From Streptomyces sp. MNU76 (lineage in GTDB: Bacteria; Actinomycetota; Actinomycetes; Streptomycetales; Streptomycetaceae), in the NCBI RefSeq assembly GCF_020982545.1, contig NZ_JAJKLK010000022.1, positions 62,001-126,000 on the forward strand: DNA of 64,000 nt, in the 5' to 3' direction. The notes beneath the pieces were generated by a model. It ran no database searches. It saw nothing but the letters and a program-made list of their open reading frames with translations, and was not told the DNA's origin. Made by a program: the position numbers and the translations under genes. Every line of letters starts with the position of its first letter. Position 1 is the stretch's first letter. This document shows, piece by piece, positions 8,717 through 17,591 of this stretch.

Positions 8717-10078
8717 TTGTCCACTGCCGAAGGCACCGCCGCGGCACCCGCGCCCGCCGAGGAGACCGGCCTCAAGCGGGTGCTCGGCCCCAAGCTGCTG
8801 ATCCTCTTCGTGATCGGCGACATCCTCGGCACCGGCATCTACGCGACCACGGGCAAGGTCGCCGGGAAGGTCGGGGGAGCGCTCTGGCTGCCCTTCGTGA
8901 TCGGCTTCGTGGTGGCGATCCTGACGGCGGCGTCGTACGTCGAACTGGTCGGCAAGTACCCGAAGGCGGCCGGGGCGGCGCTCTACACGCAGAAGGCGTT
9001 CAGGGTTCCCTTCCTGACGTTCATCGTCGCGTTCATGGTGATGTGCTCCGGCCTGTCCTCCGCGAGCGCCGCCGCGCGTGCCTTCAGCGGTGACTATCTC
9101 GACGAGCTGACGAACGGGGCCCTGCCGCCCACCCTCGTCGCCATCACCTTCATCGTCCTGCTGGCCGCCCTCAACCTGCGAGGCGTCTCGGAGTCGGTGA
9201 AGACGAACGTGGTGCTGACCCTGGTCGAGCTGACCGGCCTGCTGATCATCCTCACGATCGGCGCCTGGGCGGTGTTGAGCGGTGACGGCGAGCCGTCCCG
9301 GCTGACCGAGTTCGAGGCGAGCGGCACGGGATACGCCCTGCTCACCAGCGTGCTCGGCGCCACGGCCCTTGGGTTCTTCGCCTTCGTCGGGTTCGAGGAC
9401 TCGGTGAACATGGCGGAGGAGACGAAGAACCCGACCCGGACCTTCCCCCGCGCGATCTTCATCGGGGTGGCCGTGACGGGCACGATCTACGTGCTGGTGG
9501 CCCTGGTGTCGTCGCTGCTGGTCGACGCCGGGACCCTGGAGGGCTCCAGCGGTCCGCTCCTCGAAGTGGTGAAGGCCGGCGGGGTGGACTTCCCGCCCGA
9601 ACTCTTCGCCCTGATCGCCCTCTTCGCGGTCACCAACTCGGCCCTGATCAACATCATGATGGCCTCCCGCCTCTGCTACGGCATGGCCAACGAGCGCATC
9701 CTCCCGCCCGGTATGGCCCGCGTCCTGCCCCGCCGCCGTACGCCCGTCGTGGGCATCGTCTTCGTCACCCTCCTCGCGATCGGCCTGGTCTCCACCGGCG
9801 AGATCGAGGGCCTCGGCGACACCACCGCGTTCCTGCTGCTCTGTGTCTTCGCCGTCGTCAACATCGCGGTCCTGGTCCTGCGCCGTGACCGCGTCGACCA
9901 CGCCCACTTCCGGACGCCGACGGCCCTGCCGGTGCTCGGCGCCCTGACGGCCCTGATCCTGGCGAGCCCGCTGGCCGACCGCCCGGCCGACGTCTACATC
10001 CGCGCGGGCGTGCTCCTGGCCATCGGCATCGCCCTGTGGGCAGTGAACAAGCTGGTCCTGCGCACGCGCGGCGAATAG
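8717..10078 (+). CDS. APC-superfamily amino acid permease
   Basis: A polytopic membrane protein of 453 residues with about 12 hydrophobic segments. The first helix carries FVIGDILGTGIYATTGKVAG, the G-x-G-T-G-I type substrate-binding loop of APC amino acid transporters, and GFFAFVGFEDSVNMAEETKNPTR is the conserved loop before helix 7. It probably imports an amino acid or amine by proton symport; the substrate cannot be read from the sequence. The start is TTG 8717, supported by GGGGGAGG five bases upstream and the absence of an ATG before the first membrane helix. Confidence 0.88.
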   Translation: MSTAEGTAAAPAPAEETGLKRVLGPKLLILFVIGDILGTGIYATTGKVAGKVGGALWLPFVIGFVVAILTAASYVELVGKYPKAAGAALYTQKAFRVPFLTFIVAFMVMCSGLSSASAAARAFSGDYLDELTNGALPPTLVAITFIVLLAALNLRGVSESVKTNVVLTLVELTGLLIILTIGAWAVLSGDGEPSRLTEFEASGTGYALLTSVLGATALGFFAFVGFEDSVNMAEETKNPTRTFPRAIFIGVAVTGTIYVLVALVSSLLVDAGTLEGSSGPLLEVVKAGGVDFPPELFALIALFAVTNSALINIMMASRLCYGMANERILPPGMARVLPRRRTPVVGIVFVTLLAIGLVSTGEIEGLGDTTAFLLLCVFAVVNIAVLVLRRDRVDHAHFRTPTALPVLGALTALILASPLADRPADVYIRAGVLLAIGIALWAVNKLVLRTRGE

Positions 10079-10132
10079 CCCCCGCCCCGCCCCCGGGCGA
10101 GCCCAGGAGCCCCGCGGCGTCGGGCGGCGGGC

Positions 10133-10702
10133 CTACGCCCGGCGGCCGCCCCCGGGTGCCGCGTCGCCCGCTTCGATGCCCGTGAGCCGGTAGCCGGGCA
10201 CCCGCTTGCCCGTGGGGCGGCCGGCCCGTGCGGACAGCCAGTCCACCCGGACCCAGAAGAGCTGCCCGGCGGCACGTTCGCGGCGGCCGAGCCAGACGGC
10301 CCTGAGCCGGAGGCCGGTGCCGAGGCCGGCGAGGAGCAGGCCGCCCGCCGCAGGGAGGGCGAAGGAGGAGCCCAGGGCGGCCGCGAAGCCGAGCAGCAGC
10401 CACCAGCGGTGGCCCCGGCGCCAGGCGCGCAGCGTCACGGCACGGTCCTGGAGGACATCGTGCTTGCCGGCGCGCACGGCCTCCCGCGCGGGCGCGAGAT
10501 ACCGGCCGCGCCCCACCCACGCCACCGCGGCGGCCGCGACGATGAACACGGCGGCCCCCGCCAGCACCCCGATCCGCCGCCCGGTCAGCCCGGACGGCAG
10601 GACACCGATCCCGGCCGCGAGCACCCCCAGCCACCACAACGGCGCCGCCCCGGCCCGCACCACGACGGCCACCCGAGCAAGCCCCTGCCCTCCGCGCGCC
10701 AT
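10133..10702 (-). CDS. Small integral membrane protein
   Basis: 189 residues with two hydrophobic pairs, roughly residues 20-65 and 95-130, separated by a basic loop (GRGRYLAPAREAVRAGKHDVLQDRAVTLRAWRRG). The C-terminus is a charged tail. No family is recognised. ATG 10702 follows GGAGGCGGGGAGC. It stands alone, convergent with the permease gene. Confidence 0.65.
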   Translation of the reverse strand: MARGGQGLARVAVVVRAGAAPLWWLGVLAAGIGVLPSGLTGRRIGVLAGAAVFIVAAAAVAWVGRGRYLAPAREAVRAGKHDVLQDRAVTLRAWRRGHRWWLLLGFAAALGSSFALPAAGGLLLAGLGTGLRLRAVWLGRRERAAGQLFWVRVDWLSARAGRPTGKRVPGYRLTGIEAGDAAPGGGRRA

Positions 10703-10824
10703 GCTCCCCGCCTCCCATGAACCCCAGGTCGTACGACAGTCGCGGGCACGCTAGCGGGAGAACGTGAAACGCGCCTGAGAATCGCGAACCTCGGCCGATC
10801 GCGCGGACTGCTCCACGACGCGGA

Positions 10825-11688
10825 CTACTCCACGAACAGTCCCCTGGTCGCGGCCCTCGCGTCGAACTCCTCCAGCCGGGCCTGGGCCTCCGGCAGGTCG
10901 TCGCACATGGCCTCCAGGAGCACCCGGCCCAGCAGCATGGGGGCGCAGGCCGTGTCGAAGGCGAGCCCGGTGCCGACGGCGGCGGGCAGCAGCAGGTCGG
11001 AGACCTTGGCGACGGGCGCGAAGGCGGAGTCGGCGACCGTGACGACGAAGAGCCCGGCCTCCTTGGCGTACGCCAGGCTCTCGACGACCTCGCGGGGATG
11101 CCGGGGCAGCGCGAAGCAGAGCAGCGCGGTCGCGCCCCCGCGCACGGCCGCGTCGATGCGGTCGTGGAGCATGCTGCCGCCCTCGTGCAGCAGCCGTACG
11201 TCGGGGTGGACCTTGGCGGCGAAGTACGCGAACCCGTACGCCTGGGAGGCCGCCGCCCGCAGTCCGAGCACCGGCAGCGGCCGGGACGCGGCGAGCAGCC
11301 GCCCGGCCCGGGCCACCGGGGCGGGGTCGGCGAGCACCTCGGCCAGATGCCGCAGGTTCTCGATCTCGGCCTCGACGGCCTGCTGGTACTCGTTGTACGT
11401 GGTGGTGTCCGGGGCCGGCTCGGCGGGCCCGACGTCCCGCAGGTGCCGGCGCAGCGCCGGGTAGCCGTCGAAGCCCAGCGCCACCGCGAACCGGGTCACG
11501 GACGGCTGGCTCACCCCTGCCAGCTCGGCCAGTTCCACACTCGACAGGAACGGCACGTCCGCCGCCCGTCGCACCATGCTGTGGGCGATGCGCCGCTGGG
11601 TGGGCGTCAGCCGGTGCCCCTCGAAAAGCGTCTGCAGCCGCGCGGCGGGACCATCCGTCACGCCGCCCGTGCCCTTGTCCGCGCTCAT
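10825..11688 (-). CDS. MurR/RpiR-family transcriptional regulator
   Basis: 287 residues. The N-terminal RpiR helix-turn-helix covers about residues 15-85 (TPTQRRIAHSMV... FLSSVELAELAGVSQPSVTRFAVALGFDGYPALRRHL). A C-terminal SIS sugar-isomerase-like domain (LPVLGLRAAASQAYGFAYFAAKV ... VVTVADSAFAPVAKVSDLLLPA) usually senses a phosphosugar or related ligand. The ATG overlaps the TGA of the upstream lyase gene as ATGA, so it is co-translated with it and is the obvious candidate regulator of that lyase, possibly through the palindrome at 13375-13392. Its ligand is unknown. Confidence 0.9.
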   Translation of the reverse strand: MSADKGTGGVTDGPAARLQTLFEGHRLTPTQRRIAHSMVRRAADVPFLSSVELAELAGVSQPSVTRFAVALGFDGYPALRRHLRDVGPAEPAPDTTTYNEYQQAVEAEIENLRHLAEVLADPAPVARAGRLLAASRPLPVLGLRAAASQAYGFAYFAAKVHPDVRLLHEGGSMLHDRIDAAVRGGATALLCFALPRHPREVVESLAYAKEAGLFVVTVADSAFAPVAKVSDLLLPAAVGTGLAFDTACAPMLLGRVLLEAMCDDLPEAQARLEEFDARAATRGLFVE

Positions 11689-13322
11689 GACGCGCTCCCC
11701 CTCAGTGGGTCCGCCTGGACGTCCGTCCAGATCTGGGTGAACCGATCGAGCAGTACGGCCGCCGCGCCCACGTCCGCCGTCAGCGGCCGGTCGGCCGGGT
11801 CCGGGTCGAGCACGGCCTCCGCGAGTTCCAGCGCGCGTCCGACCGGCAGCCCCGGGTCCGGCCGCAGGTCCCGCTGACGCAACGCCCGTACGGCCGCGAC
11901 CAGTTCACAGCCGACGACGAGCCGGTACGCGCCGCACGCCCGCAGCGTCTGCCGGGCGGCGAGCGAGGCGAAGCTGGCCTGTTCCTCGACGCCCCGGGAG
12001 AGTACGGCGTGGCCGAGCGACGCGGGCGCGGAGAAGGCCCGCAGGTCACCGAGGGCGGCCCCGGCGGCGTACTCCAGGATCATCACGCCCGAGGAGGCGG
12101 GCTCGTGGTCGGCGAGGAAGGGCCGCAGCCGGGTGTACGCGGGCTCGTTGAGCGAGGAGAGCCGGGAGGTCGACAGCCGGGCCACCTGGGTCACGGCGAG
12201 CCTGAAGTGGTCGAGGGCGAGGGCGAGTTGGGCCTGGTAGAAGCCGCCGTGGTGGTACGCGGCCATGTCTTCCGGGATGATCAGCGGGTTCTCCGCCGCC
12301 GCGTTGATCTCCACCTCCAGGACGCCCTCCAGCGCGTCCGCCGCGTCCAGCGCGGGGCCGTGGATCTGCGGCAGGCACCGGAAGCCGTACGGGTCCTGGA
12401 TCCGCCCCAGCGGGGGTGTGGGCCGCTCGGCCGCCCCGATCAGCTCCCGCATGCGCCGGGCCACCTCGCGCGACCCCCGGTGGGCGCGCGCGACGTGCAC
12501 GGGCGCCGCGTACGCCTCGTGCGAGCCGTCCACGGCGAGCAGCGAGAGCGCGGCGACGACCTGCGTGGCCGCGATCAGCCCGCGCAACTCGTGCAGCGCG
12601 AGCGCGGCCTGCCCGAGCGTGAGCGCGTTGCTGCTGATCAGCGCGAGGGCGTCATTGTTGTCCAACGGCTGCGCCTCGGGCACGCCGGCACCCGGCCCGC
12701 CCTCATGCTCCGACCGCGCCTCCGGCACCCCAGGCACCCGCCACGGATGCTCCCCCGCGAGCGCCAGCCCCACCTGGGCCAGGGCCGCGATGTCGCCCGT
12801 CCCCACCGAACCGAACTCGTTGACCACGGGGTGGGCCCCGCTCTCCAGCGCGGCGCAGAGCGCGGTGACCACGGTCGGCCGGAGCCCCGCGCCGCCCGCG
12901 AGCAGCTGGTTGGCGCGTACGGCGAGCATGGCGCGCACCTGCCGGGCGGGCAGCTCCTCCCCGATGGCCCCGGCGTGACTGCGCAGCAGCCGCAGGCCGT
13001 GCTCGGCGGCGGCCTCGGTGGGCACGTCCTCGGTGCGGTTGGCACCGACCCCGGTGGAACGGCCGTACACGCGCCCGGCCGCCGCGATCAGCCGGGCGGC
13101 CTCCCAGGACTCCTCGACCCGCCGCACGGCCGCGCCGTCGGGCACCGGCCGTACGACACCGTCGGCGAGCCGGACGACGTCGGCGACCCCCAGCGCACAC
13201 CCGTCGAGGACGACGAGCCCGGCCCGCCCGTCCGGCGCGGCCTGCCCGGCCTGCCCGGCCCGCGCGGCCTGCGCGGTGACGGCGGCGGGGACGTCCGTCA
13301 CGCCCATGATCCGAGAGGACAT
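11685..13322 (-). CDS. Histidine/aromatic amino acid ammonia-lyase-like protein with non-canonical MIO triad
   Basis: A 545-residue member of the HAL/PAL fold with the family's motifs in order: VYGRSTGVG (Y86), RSHAGAIG (H116), QDPYGFRCLPQIHG, HHGGFYQ in place of GNFHG, and VEEQASFAS. The hallmark ASGD of the self-forming MIO cofactor is replaced: canonical GSVGASGD reads GSVGTGD here (G171-D177), one residue shorter with Gly-Thr-Gly in the triad. It may make no normal MIO, so lyase activity on histidine is uncertain and I give no hutH symbol. The N-terminus carries an extra Ala/Gly/Gln-rich stretch. ATG 13322 follows GAGGAGG. It is the first gene of an operon with the RpiR regulator. Confidence 0.85.
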   Translation of the reverse strand: MSSRIMGVTDVPAAVTAQAARAGQAGQAAPDGRAGLVVLDGCALGVADVVRLADGVVRPVPDGAAVRRVEESWEAARLIAAAGRVYGRSTGVGANRTEDVPTEAAAEHGLRLLRSHAGAIGEELPARQVRAMLAVRANQLLAGGAGLRPTVVTALCAALESGAHPVVNEFGSVGTGDIAALAQVGLALAGEHPWRVPGVPEARSEHEGGPGAGVPEAQPLDNNDALALISSNALTLGQAALALHELRGLIAATQVVAALSLLAVDGSHEAYAAPVHVARAHRGSREVARRMRELIGAAERPTPPLGRIQDPYGFRCLPQIHGPALDAADALEGVLEVEINAAAENPLIIPEDMAAYHHGGFYQAQLALALDHFRLAVTQVARLSTSRLSSLNEPAYTRLRPFLADHEPASSGVMILEYAAGAALGDLRAFSAPASLGHAVLSRGVEEQASFASLAARQTLRACGAYRLVVGCELVAAVRALRQRDLRPDPGLPVGRALELAEAVLDPDPADRPLTADVGAAAVLLDRFTQIWTDVQADPLRGSAS

Positions 13323-13374
13323 ACCCGTAGCCTCCTCAGCTCCGGCGGAACCGCATATTCAGACACCGAGAACT

Positions 13375-13392
13375 CTGCATGAGACTATGCAG
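13375..13392. promoter_or_regulatory. Palindrome upstream of the ammonia-lyase-like operon
   Basis: CTGCAT (13375-13380), six bases, then ATGCAG (13387-13392), 53 bases upstream of the lyase start codon. Its placement suits an operator for the co-transcribed RpiR-type regulator. No direct similarity to the hutU operator arms is evident beyond a nearby ATTCAG. Confidence 0.45.
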
Positions 13393-13492
13393 GCCGGGCA
13401 AGGGCGGCCGGACGGGAAACGGGGAGAGCCGTACGACGACTGGGGGGCTAACCCCAGTGCCGGACGGCTCCCGGCTCCCTACCGTGAAGAGC

Positions 13493-13942
13493 ATGACCGG
13501 TATGGATGCCCGTGACGCGCAGCTCGGCGAAACCGAGCTGAAGAAGGAACTCGCCGCCACCCTGCACGCCCGCAGAGAACTGGGCGAGGACTACGAGTCC
13601 GCGCTCGTCGACTCGTTCCTGGAGAAGGTCGACCAGCGCATCGACAGCGCGGTCGACCGCCGGGTCCGGCGTCAGGTGGCCGAGCAGCAGATGGTGGTGG
13701 CCCGTGGCAGCCGCTCCCCCGACAGGTCCACCGACAGCTGGGGCGAACGCTACGGCTTCGGCGTGGTCTCCCTCGTCGCCGCCATCCCCCTGTCCGGCAT
13801 CGGGGGCGGAGTGGCCGAACTGCCCGGCCTGTTCGTCACCTGGGCGGGCATCGTCGGCGTGAACGTGGCCTGGGCCCTGCGCAACTCACCGACCCTGGGC
13901 AGGCGCCGGGGCAAGAGCGGGGAATCGGACTGGGAAGGGTGA
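13493..13942 (+). CDS. Small membrane protein with N-terminal coiled coil
   Basis: 149 residues. The N-terminal 80 are charged and helical (GETELKKELAATLHARRELGEDYESALVDSFLEKVDQRIDSAV), reminiscent of a cytoplasmic coiled coil. The C-terminal third has two hydrophobic segments (YGFGVVSLVAAIPLSGIGGGVAELPG and FVTWAGIVGVNVAWALRN). Homologs are common in actinobacteria as integral membrane proteins of unknown function. The start is ATG 13493; a TACCGT -10-like hexamer just upstream could indicate a short or absent leader. It ends before a very strong terminator. Confidence 0.7.
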   Translation: MTGMDARDAQLGETELKKELAATLHARRELGEDYESALVDSFLEKVDQRIDSAVDRRVRRQVAEQQMVVARGSRSPDRSTDSWGERYGFGVVSLVAAIPLSGIGGGVAELPGLFVTWAGIVGVNVAWALRNSPTLGRRRGKSGESDWEG

Positions 13943-13991
13943 CCTCCCCGCGTTCCCGGAGCGCGTTCCCGGAGAAGGCGGAGGAGATATG

Positions 13992-14047
13992 CGCGGGGAC
14001 CGCCGCACCCCCGTGTGACGGGGGGCGGGACGACGGCGGTCCCCGCG
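13992..14047 (+). terminator. Strong hairpin terminator
   Basis: CGCGGGGACCGCCG (13992-14005) pairs perfectly with CGGCGGTCCCCGCG (14034-14047); the loop itself contains a second CCCCCGT/ACGGGGG hairpin. It lies 50 bases after the small membrane protein gene. There is no U-tract, which is common in actinobacteria. Confidence 0.75.
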
Positions 14048-14414
14048 AGGGACGCGGGCCGGGTCAGGACCGGGCTGGCGCGTCCTTGGCGTCCATGGAG
14101 GTCCGGGAGCCGCTCCGGAGGTCCTTGACGCCGTTTCGGTTGCCGGCCGGGGCGGGGAGCCGCTCCCGCCCTGCCGACACCCACTAATGTGCCGGACCCG
14201 TGTTAAGCGGGTGCTGCGCGGACGTGACGCGCTCGTACCACTTCTGCGAAGTCAAACCCTCGACTCGCGCAATTCTTCGACGAAGAAGGGCCCTTCCCGG
14301 GATTTTTCCCCCAATCAGGCGCCCCACCCGTCGGCAGCGGCCCCTCCCCTCAGGCAGAAGGGCCCTCCCTCAGACAGCGGCCGCTCCCGTAGCCCGGCGC
14401 GGCCGGCAGCAGCC
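14048..14414. other. Intergenic region with two TTCnnnGAA palindromes
   Basis: No gene is seen. Two short palindromes, ACTTC-TGC-GAAGT (14240-14252) and TTCTTCG-A-CGAAGAA (14273-14287), share a TTC-3-GAA core with centres 34 bases apart. They lie downstream of the cystathionine beta-synthase stop and may be operators of an unseen transcript or hairpins. Confidence 0.4.
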
Positions 14415-15809
14415 CTACTGCTTGACCCCGCCCTTGGCGAGGAACGCGAGCAGGTCCTGTCGGCTGACCACACCGGTCGGCTTGCCCTCGACCAGCACGA
14501 TGGCCGCGTCCGCCGACCCGAGCACGGTCATCAGGTCGCCCACCGGCTCACCGGAGCCGACCTGCGGCAGCGGCGCCGACATGTGCTTCTCCAGCGGGTC
14601 GTCGAGCGAGGCACGCTGGGTGAAGAGGGCGTCCAGCAGCTCGCGTTCGACGACGGACCCGACGACCTCGGCGGCCATGACGTCCGGGTGGCCGGCGCCC
14701 GGCTTCACGATCGGCATCTGCGAGACGCCGTACTCGCGCAGCACCTCGATCGCCTGACCGACCGTCTCGTCCGGGTGCATGTGGACGAGGGACGGAATGG
14801 CGCCGTGCTCCTTGTGGCTGAGGACGTCGGCGACGCGCGCGCTCGGTCCCTCGTCCTCCAGGAAGCCGTAGTCGGCCATCCACTCGTCGTTGAAGATCTT
14901 GCTCAGGTAGCCGCGCCCGCTGTCGGGCAGCAGGACGACCACGATGTCGTCCGGGCCGAGCCGCTTCGCGACCTCCAGGGCGGCGACGACGGCCATGCCG
15001 CAGGAGCCGCCCACCAACAGGCCCTCCTCCTTGGCCAGCCGCCGGGTCATCTGGAAGGAGTCCTTGTCGGACACGGCGACGATCTCGTCGGCGACGGTCC
15101 GGTCGTACGCGGTCGGCCAGAAGTCCTCACCGACGCCCTCGACGAGGTACGGCCGCCCGGACCCGCCGGAGTACACGGAACCCTCGGGGTCGGCGCCGAT
15201 CACCTGGACGCGGCCCTCGCTGGCGTCCTTCAGGTACCGGCCGGTGCCGGAGATGGTGCCGCCGGTGCCCACGCCCGCCACGAAGTGGGTGATCCGCCCC
15301 TCCGTCTGCTCCCACAGCTCAGGGCCGGTCGAGTGGTAGTGGGAGAGCGGGTTGTGGGGGTTGGAGTACTGGTCCGGCTTCCAGGCACCGGGCGTCTCGC
15401 GGACCAGCCGGTCGGAGACGTTGTAGTACGAGTCGGGGTGCTCGGGGTCGACCGCCGTGGGGCAGACGACGACCTCGGCGCCGTACGCCCGGAGCACGTT
15501 GATCTTGTCGGTGCTCACCTTGTCGGGGCACACGAAGATGCACTTGTACCCCTTCTGCTGGGCCACGATGGCGAGGCCCACACCTGTGTTTCCGCTGGTC
15601 GGCTCGACGATCGTGCCGCCGGGCCGCAGCTCCCCGCTCTTCTCCGCCGCCTCGATCATGCGCAGCGCGATGCGGTCCTTCACGGAACCGCCGGGATTGA
15701 AGTACTCGACCTTGGCCAGGACGGTCGCCTGGATGCCCTCGGTCACGCTGTTGAGCCTCAGCAGCGGGGTGTTGCCGACGAGGCTGATCATCGAGTCGTG
15801 GATTTGCAC
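14415..15809 (-). CDS. Cystathionine beta-synthase (PLP synthase with CBS domain pair)
   Basis: 464 residues. The N-terminal PLP domain of the cysteine synthase/CBS family has the PLP lysine in NPGGSVKDR (K44), the PTSGNTGVGLA loop and GTGGTISGTGRYLK for phosphate binding. The C-terminal 120 residues form a CBS-domain (Bateman) pair, which usually senses an adenosyl ligand. It condenses homocysteine with serine to cystathionine, the first reverse transsulfuration step, or may act as a cysteine synthase. The start is GTG 15807-15809, behind a GGAG. The window holds no adjacent cystathionine lyase. Confidence 0.92.
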   Translation of the reverse strand: MQIHDSMISLVGNTPLLRLNSVTEGIQATVLAKVEYFNPGGSVKDRIALRMIEAAEKSGELRPGGTIVEPTSGNTGVGLAIVAQQKGYKCIFVCPDKVSTDKINVLRAYGAEVVVCPTAVDPEHPDSYYNVSDRLVRETPGAWKPDQYSNPHNPLSHYHSTGPELWEQTEGRITHFVAGVGTGGTISGTGRYLKDASEGRVQVIGADPEGSVYSGGSGRPYLVEGVGEDFWPTAYDRTVADEIVAVSDKDSFQMTRRLAKEEGLLVGGSCGMAVVAALEVAKRLGPDDIVVVLLPDSGRGYLSKIFNDEWMADYGFLEDEGPSARVADVLSHKEHGAIPSLVHMHPDETVGQAIEVLREYGVSQMPIVKPGAGHPDVMAAEVVGSVVERELLDALFTQRASLDDPLEKHMSAPLPQVGSGEPVGDLMTVLGSADAAIVLVEGKPTGVVSRQDLLAFLAKGGVKQ

Positions 15810-15968
15810 CGTTGTCTCCGGAGCCGCAAAAAGGGATGGTCGTAATGTCCAGCCAGCCTAAGCCCCGTCCTCACTGTTCTCCTCCCTGTTCACCTTCCGC
15901 CGGGATTGGCCGAGGGCCGATACGGGGCAAGGAGTGGGTGTACGGGTACGAGGAGGTGGCGGCGACGC

Positions 15969-17063
15969 ATGACGAGCATGTCCAGAGCAAGGGTGGCCCG
16001 CCGCATCGCGGCGGGCGCGGCGTACGGCGGTGGCGGCATCGGGCTGCTGGGTGCGGCGGCGGCGGGTGTGCTGCTGGCCGAGGTGCGGATGGCCAAGCGG
16101 GTCGTGGGCAACGGGCACAGCCCGCACCCGCCGAGCGCGGAGGGCGTGTACGGCCACACGCACGGCAGCCGGTACGGCCGCGCGTACGGCTACGGCTCGT
16201 ACGGCAGTTCATACGACGTCCCCGACGATCCCCCGCTCCGGCTCGTCATGCTCGGCGACTCCACCGCCGCCGGCCAGGGGGTCCACCGGTCCCGGCAGAC
16301 CCCGGGCGCGCTGATCGCCTCCGGGCTCGCGGCCGTCGCGGAGCGCCCGGTGCTGCTGCGCAACGTCGCGCTGCCGGGCGCCCAGTCGGACGACCTCGAC
16401 CGGCAGGTGGCGCTGGTCCTGGAGGACCCGGCCCAGGTGCCCGACGTCTGCGTGATCATGATCGGCGCGAACGACGTGACCCACCGGATGCCGCCGACCC
16501 GCTCCGTGCGCCACCTCTCCGCGGCCGTACGGCGGCTGCGGACCGCCGGGGCCGAGGTGGTGGTGGGCACCTGTCCCGACCTCGGCACGATCGAGCTCGT
16601 GCAGCAGCCGTTGCGCTGGCTCGCCCGCCGGGCCTCGCGGCAGCTGGCGGCCGCCCAGACGATCGGAACCGTCGAACAGGGCGGACGTACCGTGTCGCTG
16701 GGCGACCTTCTCGGCCCCGAGTTCGAACAGAACCCCCGGGAGCTGTTCGGGCCCGACAACTACCACCCCTCCGCCGAGGGGTACGCGACCGCGGCGATGG
16801 CCGTGCTGCCGACGGTGTGCGCGGCGCTGGGTCTGTGGCCGGCGGAGGAGGAGCGGCCGGACGTCAGCCGCCGCGAGGGCTTCCTGCCGGTGGCCCGGGC
16901 CGCCGCGGAGGCGGCGTCGGAGGCCGGTACGGAGGTCACGGCGGCGATGCCGACGGGGCCGCGCGGGCCGTGGGCCCTGCTGAAGCGACGCCGTCGCCGG
17001 CGGGTACCGGCAACGGACCCGACCCCGGCCACCCCTGCGGAGGCCCAACCGGGCGCCTCATAG
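15969..17063 (+). CDS. SGNH/GDSL-type hydrolase, membrane-anchored or secreted
   Basis: 364 residues. After a basic N-terminus there is one hydrophobic segment (GAAYGGGGIGLLGAAAAGVLLAEV) and then a catalytic domain with block I MLGDSTAAGQG (nucleophile Ser), the block III-like MIGANDVTH, and the block V DNYHPSAEGY His. This predicts an esterase or lipase acting outside the cell or tethered to the membrane; the substrate is unknown. The tail is Lys/Arg-rich then Pro/Ala-rich. ATG 15969 follows GAGGAGGTGG; the ATG at 15978 is an alternative. It is divergent from the cystathionine beta-synthase gene. Confidence 0.85.
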   Translation: MTSMSRARVARRIAAGAAYGGGGIGLLGAAAAGVLLAEVRMAKRVVGNGHSPHPPSAEGVYGHTHGSRYGRAYGYGSYGSSYDVPDDPPLRLVMLGDSTAAGQGVHRSRQTPGALIASGLAAVAERPVLLRNVALPGAQSDDLDRQVALVLEDPAQVPDVCVIMIGANDVTHRMPPTRSVRHLSAAVRRLRTAGAEVVVGTCPDLGTIELVQQPLRWLARRASRQLAAAQTIGTVEQGGRTVSLGDLLGPEFEQNPRELFGPDNYHPSAEGYATAAMAVLPTVCAALGLWPAEEERPDVSRREGFLPVARAAAEAASEAGTEVTAAMPTGPRGPWALLKRRRRRRVPATDPTPATPAEAQPGAS

Positions 17064-17110
17064 CCCGGGGGGTGCGGGTTCGTCGGCGGGTGCGGGTTCG
17101 GTGGGGCTTC

Positions 17111-17131
17111 TCGCGCAGTTCCCCGCGCCCC
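17111..17131 (+). repeat. Dispersed intergenic repeat, forward copy
   Basis: TCGCGCAGTTCCCCGCGCCC followed by C. The same 19-base core GCGCAGTTCCCCGCGCCCC recurs at 17368-17390 (inverted), 27655-27757 (inverted pair) and 49763-49788. From general knowledge, this family is frequent between Streptomyces genes. Confidence 0.75.
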
Positions 17132-17367
17132 CGAAAAGCCGGGGCTGCGCCCCTGGCTTTTCCCCGCCGCCGGACGGCTTTGTGTCCGCCGCCGATCGCC
17201 CTTCAGCCCACCGCCCTCGCCTTTCAGCCCGCCGCCGCTCGCCTCCCGGTCCACCGCCACTCGCCTCGCAGCCCGCCGCTACTCGCCTCGCAGCCCGCCT
17301 CCAGTCGTCAGTTTCCTTCGGCCCGGCGCCGTCGCCTTTCAGAGCCGCCGCGGGGCCCGGATCTTTT

Positions 17368-17390
17368 AGGGGCGCGGGGAACTGCGCGAG
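17368..17390 (-). repeat. Dispersed intergenic repeat, inverted copy
   Basis: GGGGCGCGGGGAACTGCGCG is the reverse complement of the core at 17111-17131. The two copies could pair into a long stem enclosing about 240 bases. Confidence 0.75.
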
Positions 17391-17591
17391 CAACCACGAA
17401 GCACCTCCAGTCGCCCGGTCACAGGCACCCCAACCCCCAACGCGCCCGAAGGCACCCCGCGCACCCACCCCACAAAGCAAGCGCTTAGAAAAGTGCGGTC
17501 GGCGTCACACCCTCTTGCCCGTGACCCGGACCATACGTACGGGTAACTTCCCCCACAGCCCCGCTTTCCGTCGCATGCCAATGGAGCCGTG

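Larger units (their letters stand above)
17064..17591. other. Long intergenic region with an inverted pair of dispersed repeats
   Basis: 528 bases without a credible gene. The two copies of the GCGCAGTTCCCCGCGCCCC element (17111-17131 forward, 17368-17390 reverse) bracket a stretch of imperfect CGCC/GCCGCC-rich short repeats. The thiolase promoter is expected near its 3' end. Confidence 0.6.

Noticed and set aside
11685..13322. Simple annotation as hutH
   Set aside because: The missing ASG triad makes canonical histidine lyase activity doubtful; kept as a family-level call.
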